NCBI GenBank assembly: GCA_951799445.1
Contig: OX637293.1
Coordinates: forward strand, 22,816,001-22,880,000
DNA length: 64,000 nucleotides
Direction: 5' to 3'
Source of the DNA: Pseudisothecium myosuroides
Taxonomy: Eukaryota > Streptophyta > Bryopsida > Hypnales > Lembophyllaceae
Shown here: positions 1-9,898 of the stretch, one piece after another
Layout of the letters: every line of letters starts with the position of its first letter
How positions within the stretch are numbered: position 1 is the first letter of the stretch
The notes under the pieces: generated by a model
Databases searched by the model: none
Told to the model about the DNA's origin: nothing
What the model saw: the letters and a program-made list of their open reading frames with translations, nothing else
Made by a program: the position numbers and the translations under genes

Positions 1-1190
1 GTTAAAAGATTCCAGAGGGCGGAGCTACGGACCCCCGGAGTGCTACAAAGTCCTAAAATTGGCGTTAAAACTGACTTGGCGGCGAAGTCTTGAACCTCTA
101 AAGTATTTAAATCCAAAATATAGTTCCTGAATATGCTTGGGATAGTCCAAAGTTTTGCTTCTAAGATTATTAGTGGGTTAATAGAGGGAGGTACGGCCTA
201 TCAAGTGATTTTTAGCAAGTTCCACACCCTACCCAAGTGAGTTTTAGCAAATCCCGCACCCTATCCAAGTGAATTTTAGCAAGTCTAATACCCTATCTAA
301 GTAAACTTTTGGCGAATCCAACCATAAATCAGCACCCAACCTTATAAAATTAGTGCCCAACCATAAATGAGCACCCATCTATACCAAATGAGCCCAATCC
401 ATCAAAAATCAATTTTGTTTCAAAACAAAAATCATAAAAAAGAACCATTCCTCCAGCCAGCCTACTAAGCTGACTGGCTAGCGGAGTTGGAGTCCAGCAA
501 TGGGATTTGGAGTTCTAGCAATGGGATCGAAGTTTTGTCAACGGGGTTGAGGGTCTAGTCAACGGGGTTTGGGGTCCAACAACGGGGTTTGAGGTTCCAA
601 TAACAAGGTTTGGGATCCAAACAATCGGGTTTAGGGACCGGGTTTTTTTTTTCTCTCTAAAATATTGGAATTAGGGATCCACTTAGACTAGGGTCTACGG
701 GTTAGAGTAGGAGAATAGAAGTTTGGAAAAGGAAAGGGAAGGGGGAGAAAAGAAATAACACCTCCACGCTCCACACCTCCACACAAACTCTCAGATCTTA
801 ATTCTCTCACCAACAAAACGAAAACAAGCAATGGAGGTGGATTAGAAAAGAAGGAGATGAAATAGGAGACAAGGAGGAGAGACAATAAATAGTGCCCTAG
901 CCATAAGATTAGAGAGACTTAGGAACGAGATCTAGAGAATTCTTTGTGACCGTTAAGAGGAGGATTAGGATAACACAAAGGAGAAATGTGTAAGAAAAGA
1001 AGGGGCACCATTAAGTCTGTCAAAGTTTGAGTCTATAGTTGTAAGATTACTATCAATATATTTGGTGGAATAGTGTTAGTGTAGAAGAGGTGAGGAGAAA
1101 AAAAAGGAAGGAAGAAGGAATGGAAGGGAGTTAGATCACAAGGATGTAATATTTTCTAAAAAAATAAACAATAAACTTTGAAAAAACAAA
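1..1190. repeat. noncoding, minisatellite-rich left edge
   Basis: No gene recognised. A 32-bp tandem repeat starts at 202, 234, 266 and 298, each unit carrying a core like CAAGTGATTTTAGCAA followed by a CACCCTA-type tail. Positions 470-640 hold a degenerate repeat of about 27 bp built on CAACGGGGTTTGGGGTCCA. Positions 715-1130 are purine-rich (GGAAAGGGAAGGGGGAGAAAA and similar), which could be a 5' leader for the candidate exon at 1198 or simple low-complexity DNA. Confidence 0.55.
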
Positions 1191-1197
1191 CAACCAA

Positions 1198-1269
1198 ATG
1201 ACTACAATGAAACTCGAGGATGCGTACGCGGACATGGACGAGGTTAGCTCTAACGGCGACAGTGATGAA
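1198..1269 (+). CDS. candidate first coding exon of an unknown gene
   Basis: An ATG opens 24 codons (MTTMKLEDAYADMDEVSSNG followed by DSDE) that run straight into a textbook plant 5' splice site, GAA|GTAAGT, at 1269/1270. The peptide is acidic. The stretch is richer in CpG (GCGTACGCGG) than its AT-rich surroundings, and a purine-rich tract lies upstream. Without splicing the frame stops soon after at VSH. No downstream exon is visible: the next kilobase turns into a satellite. It could be a real 5' exon whose gene was broken by repeat expansion, a gene-fragment capture, or chance. I do not recognise the sequence. Confidence 0.25.
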
Positions 1270-1544
1270 GTAAGTCATTGAAGTAATCTTTGGTGTTTTT
1301 TTCTAATTAGCTTTTGATTTTCCTAATTAGTCTTTAATCCACATTAGCAAGTAGAGCTTAGCGAGAGATAGAAATTTAGATTATAAAGTTCATAGGTTAG
1401 GAAGAGGGATTTCCAAAAACATATTACACTTAAGATTTGGTTTTGATTTGACTACTTTAAGTTAGATTGAGCGGTAATGGTTAGGACTAATGAAGGTTAG
1501 CCAACTTCATCCAAAAGGAACAATGGACGGAATTTAGGAGTCAA

Positions 1545-2330
1545 AATTTAGAGTTAATTTTAGAAGGTAGAAACTTTGGGTTAATTTAGAAGTTAAATTC
1601 TAAAATTAAAATTAGAAGTAGAATTAAGAATTAAATTTAGAAGTGAAAATCTAGAGTTAAAAGGTAAAACGTAGAGGTAAATTTTAGAGGTTAAAATTTA
1701 GAGTTAGTTTTAGAAGTGAAAATCTAGAGTTAGAAGTTAAAACATAAAATTAAATTTAGAGGTTAAAATTTAGAGTTAGTTTTAGAAGTGAAAATCTAGA
1801 GTTAGAAGTTAAAACATAAAATTAAATTTAGAGGTTAAAATTTAGAGTTAGTTTTAGAAGTGAAAATCTAGAGTTAGAAGTTAAAACATAAAATTAAATT
1901 TAGAGGTTAAAATTTAGAGTTAGTTTTAGAAGTGAAAATCTAGAGTTAGAAGTTAAAACATAAAATTAAATTTAGAGGTTAAAATTTAGAGTTAGTTTTA
2001 GAAGTGAAAATCTAGAGTTAGAAGTTAAAACATAAAATTAAATTTAGAGGTTAAAATCTAGAGTTAGAATTTAAAATTTAGAATTAAATTTAGAGGTTTA
2101 AATTTAGTTAAAAATAGAAATTAAAAATTAGAATTAATTTTAGAAGTCAAAGATTAGAATAAAAATTAGAAGATAGAAGATATATTTAGAATCAATTTGG
2201 GAAGTTAAAACTTAGAATTAATTTAGAAAGTAAAAATTAAAAATTAATGTAGAAGCAGAACTTAGAGTCGATTTTGTAGTAACACTATAGGATTAATTTA
2301 AAAATAACAATCCAAAGTTAAGTCTAGAGG
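1545..2330. repeat. 72-bp tandem satellite within a degenerate TTAGAAGTTAAAA field
   Basis: Five near-identical 72-bp units start at 1703, 1775, 1847, 1919 and 1991 (1703-2062); the fifth differs by about one base. Flanking 1545-1700 and 2063-2330 contain the same words (TTTAGAGGTTAAAATTTAGA, TAGAAGTGAAAATCTAGA) in scrambled, diverged form. The 72-bp unit therefore looks like a higher-order unit recently amplified from an older field of repeats a dozen or so bases long. No coding potential. Confidence 0.9.
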
Positions 2331-3795
2331 TTAACCCCTAAAGGACCATTGTCCCTACGGGGGACAAATGCGTTTTCGGGTAGGTACCTACAGGCTGAAA
2401 TTTTCTCCTAATTTTTTGAAACTTTTTTTGGAGGTAGAAAATTTGATTAGCTTCAAGGGAATGTAATTTTTTTTCACAATCGGTGCCCAGGAAAAAAAGT
2501 TATGACCATATAAGCTCAAAATAGGGGATGGAGGGCAGCTCGGGCAGCAAAAAGAAATGGACAAAAATTTGAATTTTTTTTTTTAATATTTTTTTTCATA
2601 GATTATATTTTTGGCTATCTGGAAAGCTTTGATTCATGTCATTTGGATATGTTATGAAAAAGTTATGAACATTCTTGTTTTTCGGGCAATTAAAGCATCT
2701 TTTTGAAAAAAATAACTTTAGGATTCATTTTTGAATGAAATTTTTCAAATTTTTCAAATTTTTTTTTTTTTTTTGCATGGTCTAGTTTACTTGCTAGAAC
2801 AATCTCACCATTGGAATTAGTGCATTTTAGTTCCATCTAAAATATATGAATATTTTAGATTTTCCTTCTATCTTGTACCTACATCTACTTAACAAATTTT
2901 TTAAGAATGATAATTAAGTTGTTTTTTTTTGAATTTTTTTTCCTAGACTCTCAACTCAATTCTCCACTATAAAAATTAAAACCTCAAAACTGTGTAGTGA
3001 CTCCTGCTACTTCAACAACTCACTCTAGTCTGCTCAAAAGATCGAACAGATCCTGTAGGAAGCACTCCTTGATCATGCTCGCACTGCTTGGCTCAAGGTC
3101 ACAAACCTGTGCGAACTTTATCCGGACAAAGCCGCTACCTTCCTTCGGAGGTTCGATAATGTCTGGCTGCAAATTGGATTCTTTGAGGTCAGACGGCAGC
3201 AACAGATCGTCTGGAAGCTCGAGCGTCCGAAGATTGGCCCCTTTGACTGAGAGGCGTCCCGCCTCTCAGTTTTGGTGGTGTTTCTGTTCGTGTGCTTTCC
3301 GGGGTTCTCTTGTTGTTTAGTTTGGTTCCAGTTGATCCGAAAAAAAAAGTAAAAGAAAGGGCTGTTTAGAGCAATAGTGAAGTGGCTATTGATTTATGGT
3401 TGTGGAAAATGACAAAAAATATGACTCCGCCGAAAGTTAAGCCTTCTAGTTTATTGTACTGTTTCCCTCATTAATGGAAATTGTCCATGTTCAAAAAAAA
3501 AAAAAAAAAAATGTGTAGTGCAAAAAATTTAAGTTAAAAATGTTTAAAGTCAAAAAATCTAATCCCGCAATGTGCTGAAAAACTTGTTTTTTTCACTTTA
3601 AATGCAAATATCTTGCAATCTATATGGTCAAAAATTCTAAAAAAAATTCCACACATTTTTATATTAGTTAGGTGTAAGATCCTATGGTTGGATGTGAAAA
3701 AAAAATATTTTTCAATTTTTTTAATTCTTTGCTATAGAAATGGCAGTTTTCAGTGTTTTTTTGCAGAAAAAAGGCCTCGGTCCTTTAGGGGTTAA
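2331..3795 (+). mobile_element. TTAA-flanked TIR element, copy 1 (carries a nested retroposon)
   Basis: The ends are TTAACCCCTAAAGGACC at 2331 and GGTCCTTTAGGGGTTAA at 3779-3795, an inverted repeat bounded by TTAA on both sides. Without the 512-bp nested insertion (3000-3511) and its 9-bp duplication the element is about 944 bp, like copies at 17430, 32283 and 50417. Just inside the left end is a small hairpin, GTCCC-tac-GGGGAC. Internal landmarks shared with other copies include AAAAGTTATGACC and a CTCTCAACTCAATTCTCCAC block. No transposase reading frame is present, so it must be non-autonomous. TTAA targets are known for piggyBac, Kolobok and Sola3; the CCC start fits piggyBac best. Superfamily assignment is inference. 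Confidence 0.85.
3000..3511 (+). mobile_element. 5'-truncated LINE-like retroposon nested in TTAA copy 1
   Basis: The insert is bounded by a 9-bp direct repeat TGTGTAGTG (2991-2999 and 3512-3520) and ends in a run of about 19 A, the hallmark of target-primed retroposition. Other TTAA copies have the uninterrupted target (CTCTGTAGTGCAAAAAAT). In one frame a degraded C-terminus is readable, including HARTAWLKVTNLCELYPDKA and TFLRRFDNVW, with two in-frame stops. A perfect 10-bp hairpin, CTGAGAGGCG-tcc-CGCCTCTCAG, follows the ORF stop. A related peptide occurs at 28839-28992, so this is a dispersed retroelement 3' end rather than a unique processed pseudogene. I do not recognise the family. Confidence 0.8.
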
Positions 3796-4522
3796 AACCT
3801 AGAATCATACCGGAAAGTTAAAAGGTAGAAGGTAGTCTTAGGAATTCATGGAAGGAACATAGGAGATCCAACTTCAACTTGCAAGATTCTAAATTTTTTA
3901 AAGTATATTTTGAATGTACATTTCATAAATCTTCTAAAATTTTGATTGCAAATTTTTTTTATCTTCATCAATTTCAATTAAAAAATTTCAAATTTCTTGA
4001 ATTTCAAGAAATCAATCATTAAAAATCCTAGATTCCAAAAAATGCAATGTTTATCACAAAAAATCAAATATCGCTCAAATCCTACAATTTTAGAAACAAT
4101 AGATTCATGTGCAACTTTGATACTAGTATTACAAGTATGAACAACAGACTAGAAGTTAATATTTTGACCGTTCACTCAAAATTGCTACCCAAGAGGAAAA
4201 AAAATTCTTATCAAGTGAGAAACCTAAAAATTTACATACACAAAGTCAAACGACTCTCACTCTACAAAGGGAGAACTTATAAGCGCAAGCATAAGAAAAA
4301 TAAAGACTTTACTCATTAACACCATCATTTTCAAGCAAAATAATTCACACACAAGTTGACTTGACAAGAATGTCCAGTCAAGGAATTCTCTCCACCTAAA
4401 CACTCAAACCTTAAGATGAATGAACTCTAACATTTGGATGAAGCTCATCCAAAACTAAGGTGAATTTTCATGAGAATCCATGTAACACTAAAATCAATGT
4501 AGAGTGGCTCTAATGTCACTTC
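3796..4522. other. noncoding flank downstream of P450-A
   Basis: AT-rich sequence between TTAA copy 1 and the P450-A stop codon. From about 3850 it is alignable with 35330-36040. No exon, RNA gene or clear terminator is seen. Degenerate runs such as TTTCAATTAAAAAATTTCAA give only chance reading frames. The P450-A 3' UTR should lie just left of 4523. Confidence 0.5.
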
Positions 4523-7500
4523 TCATGTTATACATCTTTTGACCAAACGAATTGGAAAGCCTACAAGTTTTCTAAATGGAAGTTGTATGACTCCTTCGTC
4601 AAGTCCACATCTTTCCCAACTGCAATAGACATAACATGCACATAATTTCAATTTCCTTGATTACACAAATATACATTTGCCATATATCAAATTCTTCTAT
4701 TCAAAGGTCTAAAAATGTATACCACCAAAACTTTTCTAAAGACAAATGCTCATTCACTTTCATTGTTATGAAAATATATAAGAAAAATGCATAGTAGTAC
4801 ACTGCAAATGAACTTCTTCAAGGAAGGTTTTAATAAATTTGATTCCAAAATGGTATTGCTATACAGGCTTAAGTTTCAAGATGTTAAATTCACAAGTAGA
4901 ATGCTTACTCAAAAAAATGAAGCTTTAAGACCTACAATTGGAATAACCTATTATGTATAAATTAAACCAATTGTAGATCTTAAAGCTTAGTCTATTCAAG
5001 CAAGCATTCTACTAGTGTCTTCATTTAACTAATAAAGAATAAAATGAAACTCATAACCCTTCAACTCAATGTGACTCCTTTGAATTGAGATCTAGATGTT
5101 TAAAACTAAAACATAATGACTTTCATAACTCAACATTATATATAATAATCTTCTTCACCTACCATTTCTAAAGGTTAAGCTAAGCTAGTCTACAATATGT
5201 AATCTTCATGTACTAAACAACAATTGACATGACACACAAACATTAGAAATATTCTTCATTTCATTGTGCATAATCATTATATTGAAAGAAATGAGTCTAT
5301 TTTCTAACCTGTAATTTGTGACAAGATTATGGATGATGAACATTGTCTCTGTCAATGCAAGATCACTTCCAGGGCACATTTGTGGACCTTGGCCAAAAGG
5401 CAAGAAAACATTTGGATTAGGCTTCTCCTGCAACAAATTCCAACAATCTAGAATAAGATTCAAGAAAACATTTTTAATACAAAATCCAAGAAAATTGGAA
5501 ACAAAAGGATCTAAGAAAATTTGAAAATAAACCCTTGTGGCATTGCTAAATATGGTTCAAGTTGCACATGGCTTGTTCATTCAAATATATAGATAATGTA
5601 TAACACCCGATTTGCATGAAATTGAGTAGAATTTATATACAAGCAACTTCTACACTACATTAAAACTAAACCAACAAAGGAAAATAAGTTTAAACATAAT
5701 GAACGCACAAAAATATTAGTAGACATCATGCCTTCTTTCCACTCGAGAGTACACACCAACTTGGTCATTAGACACTAATACCACTAATTCTAGCTAAGTT
5801 GTGTGAACTACCTAGTTGGAACATTATACCATTTCTACAAATATAAGCTTCATAAATGAACAATCTCAAATCAAAATAGGTCTAGTTGACTTAGGATGCA
5901 AAAAACTAATTGCATTCTCGGATAGTAAAAATATGAAGCACATACAGCAAATCTTGATGGATTGAACTCCCAAGGATTTGGATAGTATTTTGGATCATAA
6001 TGAAGAGAAGATGGTGATGGCCACATATTAGAACCTTTGCGGAAGACTAAACCTGTGCAAAAGTGAAATGTATTCAAAAACCAAAACATTTCCAAACGAA
6101 GTCAAAACTAAATGCCTAGCACAATAACCTTCACATCTCTATTTTTGAGCACACTTGCTTTTTAAATTGCAAGTAATATTTCATAAAGTAAAGTTCAAAC
6201 TTCGGCCTTCAAGAGACCATACGTTCCAATTATTCAATTATATTAAAATTGATTTTAGCTCAAAAGAAAAAATAATTGATTCTTAGAAGAACAAAGGAAC
6301 AACAACCTCATAATTGTAATTTTGGCTAATTTCAATGTGCCAATATTTAGCACTAACAAGTGCTCAAAGGCTTGGTTTCTTAGTTGCCTAATTGAAGCTC
6401 CAATTTAGGATACATATAGATTTGAAGTAAAGACAAAGATCAACCCTCTCCTAGTTCAAGAAAGTCATCTCAAGCTGCTCTAGAGGCTAGTTTAGAGCCC
6501 TTTCCCTAATGTGACAAATTTGACCATTTGGGAACAAGTGAAGACAAGTACATAGCAAAAGGGAGGGAATCTTTACCATTGTAGTCAATGTCTTTGTTAG
6601 CTTGCCTTGGGATTAGCAAAGCAATTGGTTCCATCCTCAAGACCTCGTAGAGAACCTATACATTACAACATACAAATGATGGTAGATTTAGTAGCAAAAA
6701 CCGCAAATTTTCAAATTCCATGAAAGAAAATTTTCAAAGATTATTACAACTAAAAGCAATTTTAACCACTTCCGCAATTCATGCAATACCAACAATAATG
6801 TTCAGCAAACTTTACTTGAAGAAGAAAGCACCATCATGATTGTAGTAATTTGTGAATAATTTTTCTATTTACAATTACAAGCACAGGTCAAAACAAATTA
6901 CTTGTAGAGTGTAAGGCATGCTGCTCCTGGGCTTGAACCAGGTCAATGACTTGTCTTCAATCATCTTTTGCCGGAGACAATCTTGTTCCTCCTGAATGAA
7001 ATGAACTACTGAGTTCGCTAATATGAGATTTGAAGGGAAGTGCAAACTTCCAAATAACACTGTTTTTCATAGTATGCAGACTCTATACACAGAACACTTT
7101 CTGTTACGATATGAGTTACAGATCTTCGAAGGAAGAATTATCACTGTGGTGATCTGATCTCTAGCAACTAAAAATCAAGACAAAAACATACTAGGTAACT
7201 CTCCTGAAGATTCAAGTCATCTTGCATTATTCCTATCTTTCCTCATCATCTGCCAAGTGTTAACTTCCATGTCAAAAGTAGCAATTATGTAGCAGTCGAA
7301 GTATCAATTCCTACCTATGTTACGAAATGAAGGTATGATCAGTTATCACTTACAGCCATACTTGTTCTAAGCAAGTGAAAAAACTGTCCACAAACACAGA
7401 AATTGCGCAGTATGGAATTATAAAAGTCTAGTAAGCTTGTCATGTCATCATGAATCTATCTCAAGAACAAGATATCACCTGTACACGTTGGCGTGCATCT

Positions 7501-9898
7501 GGAAAGTCATCCAGGTATTTTAGAACCCAGGGAATGAAAGCAGCCGTTGTAGCAGAAACAGCAAACAACATTCCCATCGTCATGCAACATATATCGTAAT
7601 CCGGAACTTCAACCTCCGTAATGCTCAAAAGAGCTTTCAATATGTCATCCTGTTGGATACCAGTTTTCCTTCTCTTGGAGATTCCATTTTGAATGTGGGA
7701 TTCGAGAATTTGTTTGGCCTGATTCAACAATTCCATGAGGTGGACAACACAGTTGGTTCATCAACATTCCAATTTGGTCATGCTGGAAATTTTTAAGCTA
7801 GAGACAGGTCAAATAGACACGGAGACATGTACCAAAGGGATGACGCATTTGTATATAGCCCTCAAAGAAGCTCAACTTAAGGTGTCGAGGCCTACTTTAA
7901 GTTTTCAAACTCTGTGAAACCAAGAAGTGCATAATTAGACTCACAAACGAACTCAAATATTAATATCTCAGGTGAATATTCTGCAATGTTCATGAGCAAG
8001 CTGCAACTTGAATCACCCCTCCCTGAAAACAATAGATATTCTAAGATCGACTCATGGCTTGCAGGCTCAATATCGTCTTCGAGTTTTATAGCCACCTCCG
8101 GTTCTACTCGGTTCAGTATCCGGAACATTACAAGACTCATGACTAAAAAGGCTGGAAATGCTCTGGGAAACACACCTTCATCGCCTTGTGGAAACTGAAT
8201 CCAGGGAAGTTGATGGGTAAAGCCGCCAGACCACCTTGAACGCTTGCCATTTCGTTCCTAATTTGCTCCACTTCCTTCGAGCCCGGTTCAAAATCCCTCC
8301 AAAAAATGTGCATCCCCACATTAAATGCAAACTGCAGACACTTCAAGTTTTCAGTATGAGTATCATCATCGATCTATCAAATAAACATCAAAGAGGTCAA
8401 TCTACTAATAGCATCGTGGAACATCTGATAATTGTGAACATCAACAATGAACAGTGAGCTTTCACTGTCATAACTGTTCTGTTTAAGATAATAAATCAAA
8501 AAGCTGTATGCATTGCAGAGAAAAATTTAGTGAATACCGATGCATAGCATGTTATGCCGATTTAAAATGAGAGTGAAGTCCAACAATTTCTCAGAATAGG
8601 GAAGACATTTCTAAGACACATAATCCGCACCCTCATGCGTGCCACTCGGTCCTTAAAAGTGCACAAAGCCATGTGCACAACTCTACCTCATCATCCCATT
8701 TTACTTAAACAACCTTCAATATGACAGCCATTGTTATTCTAACATGCAATTGAAAGCTAGAGGAAGTAGACGGCTGTCTTGCTGCTTCCCAATACCTTTG
8801 ATGACCATTTTTGCGCAAATACCACACGATAAGAATTTGTGCTTAACGCACACATTGAACAAACCGGGTGAAATTTGAGCACATAATCATATAATCAAGA
8901 GAGCAGTATAGTTCATAAACGTTGAATGTCTTCCAAGGAAACGTTGCACGACTGACCTTGTGCGAGTCGTCCACTGTATTCACCACAGCTTGATTCTCCC
9001 AAGTCTTGACAGTTTTCTCGGCCAAGGAGTTGATGAACGGGAACAGCTTCTGAAGCCCCTCTCCTGAGACAACAGAAAGTATAACCTTTCTCATTGGGGT
9101 GCGCCAACCCGCAAATTTTTCCGGATCGAGAAGTCGCCTATACTGCATGGGAAAGATGTCCGGAAAAGATGCATGGGCAGTCGAAAGAACGAACTTGATG
9201 GTTTCAGGCGAACTGATTACCGTGTACGTTGCGCCCACCATTGACATGGTAAAAGGATCTCCATATCTAAACACCCAAACAATCAGAGAATGAGACATGG
9301 AAATGGCGGGGGATAGCACATCGCAAGTCTCCAAAGTTAAAGCACGGAAAGAGTTAAGGAAGTAAACCTTCTCTCATACAAGATCCTTTGCCATGAGTAA
9401 ATGTTACGATCCAGAATCTAGGGACTAAGGCAATGCCTAACAACTAAAAATCAAAGCCCGAACACGGTCTTATATTCACTCACAGAACAAAATTGTCAAA
9501 ATTCATGACTTTTGCATATAATCCATATTTTAACTTATCCATACAGTATCAAACAACACGTATTTTAGTTAGTGTGGTGGAACCCTCTTGAAAAATGAAA
9601 TAAAATATTGAAATTGGAAAATTAACATTCTGCTAAGAAAATCACTCAAAATAGCTGAAAGCCAGGAACAGAGTTTCCTACTGTGAAGGCAAAGCAACCA
9701 TCGGGAAACCGAAACCCCGATTGTCCCAAACAACAGCGAGTGATGAATTGAGAAGAACCTGGCCAAGCGGTCAAGAACGAAGTCACGAGGTCCTCGATTG
9801 AATAGAACACTGTCACCGAGGATGCCCTTGAACACTCCAATGCAGACTGTTGCCAGGATTATCAACGCTGTCAGCATCCATACAACCTCCAACGCCAT
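4523..9898 (-). CDS. cytochrome P450, CYP85-clan type, copy A (nine exons)
   Basis: Predicted heme-thiolate monooxygenase anchored in the endoplasmic reticulum. Exons in transcript order: 9898-9627, 9266-8957, 8373-8176, 7718-7479, 6991-6902, 6655-6577, 6052-5946, 5427-5309, 4619-4523. They sum to 1512 nt (503 residues plus stop), normal for the family, with GT-AG junctions and consistent phases. The start ATG precedes a hydrophobic anchor ([19 protein letters not shown]). Visible motifs are YGDPFT at the start of exon 2, an I-helix LLFA-like [11 protein letters not shown]-helix EVLR, a PERF-type FNPSRF, and heme loop [10 protein letters not shown]. Two oddities: the heme-loop Arg (FxxGxRxCxG) is Gln, and the acidic residue of the usual AGxET I-helix motif is Ala. 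The exon 1 donor (AAT|GTTAAT) is chosen because it keeps phase, and the proline hinge is degenerate ([11 protein letters not shown]), so exon 1 is the least certain part. CYP85-clan enzymes typically oxidise terpenoids, sterols or hormones; the substrate and family number are unknown. Confidence 0.85.

Noticed and set aside
1703..2062. Regular 72-bp array considered as a CRISPR-like array
   Set aside because: Units are directly adjacent without unique spacers, and the surrounding genome is eukaryotic.
1..2330. LTR retrotransposon remnant at the left edge
   Set aside because: No TG...CA-bounded long direct repeats, primer-binding site or reverse-transcriptase motif could be seen; the repeats are short tandem ones.
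3613..3795. A recurring ~60-codon frame at one end of several TTAA elements (also 32283-32465, 63580-63762), ending RSFRG with its stop in the TTAA
   Set aside because: The frame in these copies starts at TTG rather than ATG, the sequence varies with stops in other copies (18191, 20536), and the shared ending is simply the translated terminal repeat. It follows from DNA similarity, not from protein constraint.
7892..8173. 93-codon minus-strand frame between P450-A exons 3 and 4
   Set aside because: It lies in intron 3. Its acidic peptide does not fit the P450 alignment, and exon 3 joins exon 4 in frame without it. In copy B the frame is interrupted.
9646..9840. Alternative frame of P450 exon 1 containing [17 protein letters not shown], resembling a proline hinge
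   Set aside because: Using it requires a frameshift in copy A, whereas the ATG frame stays open to a donor of the right phase and gives 1512 nt in total. Kept only as a caution about exon 1.
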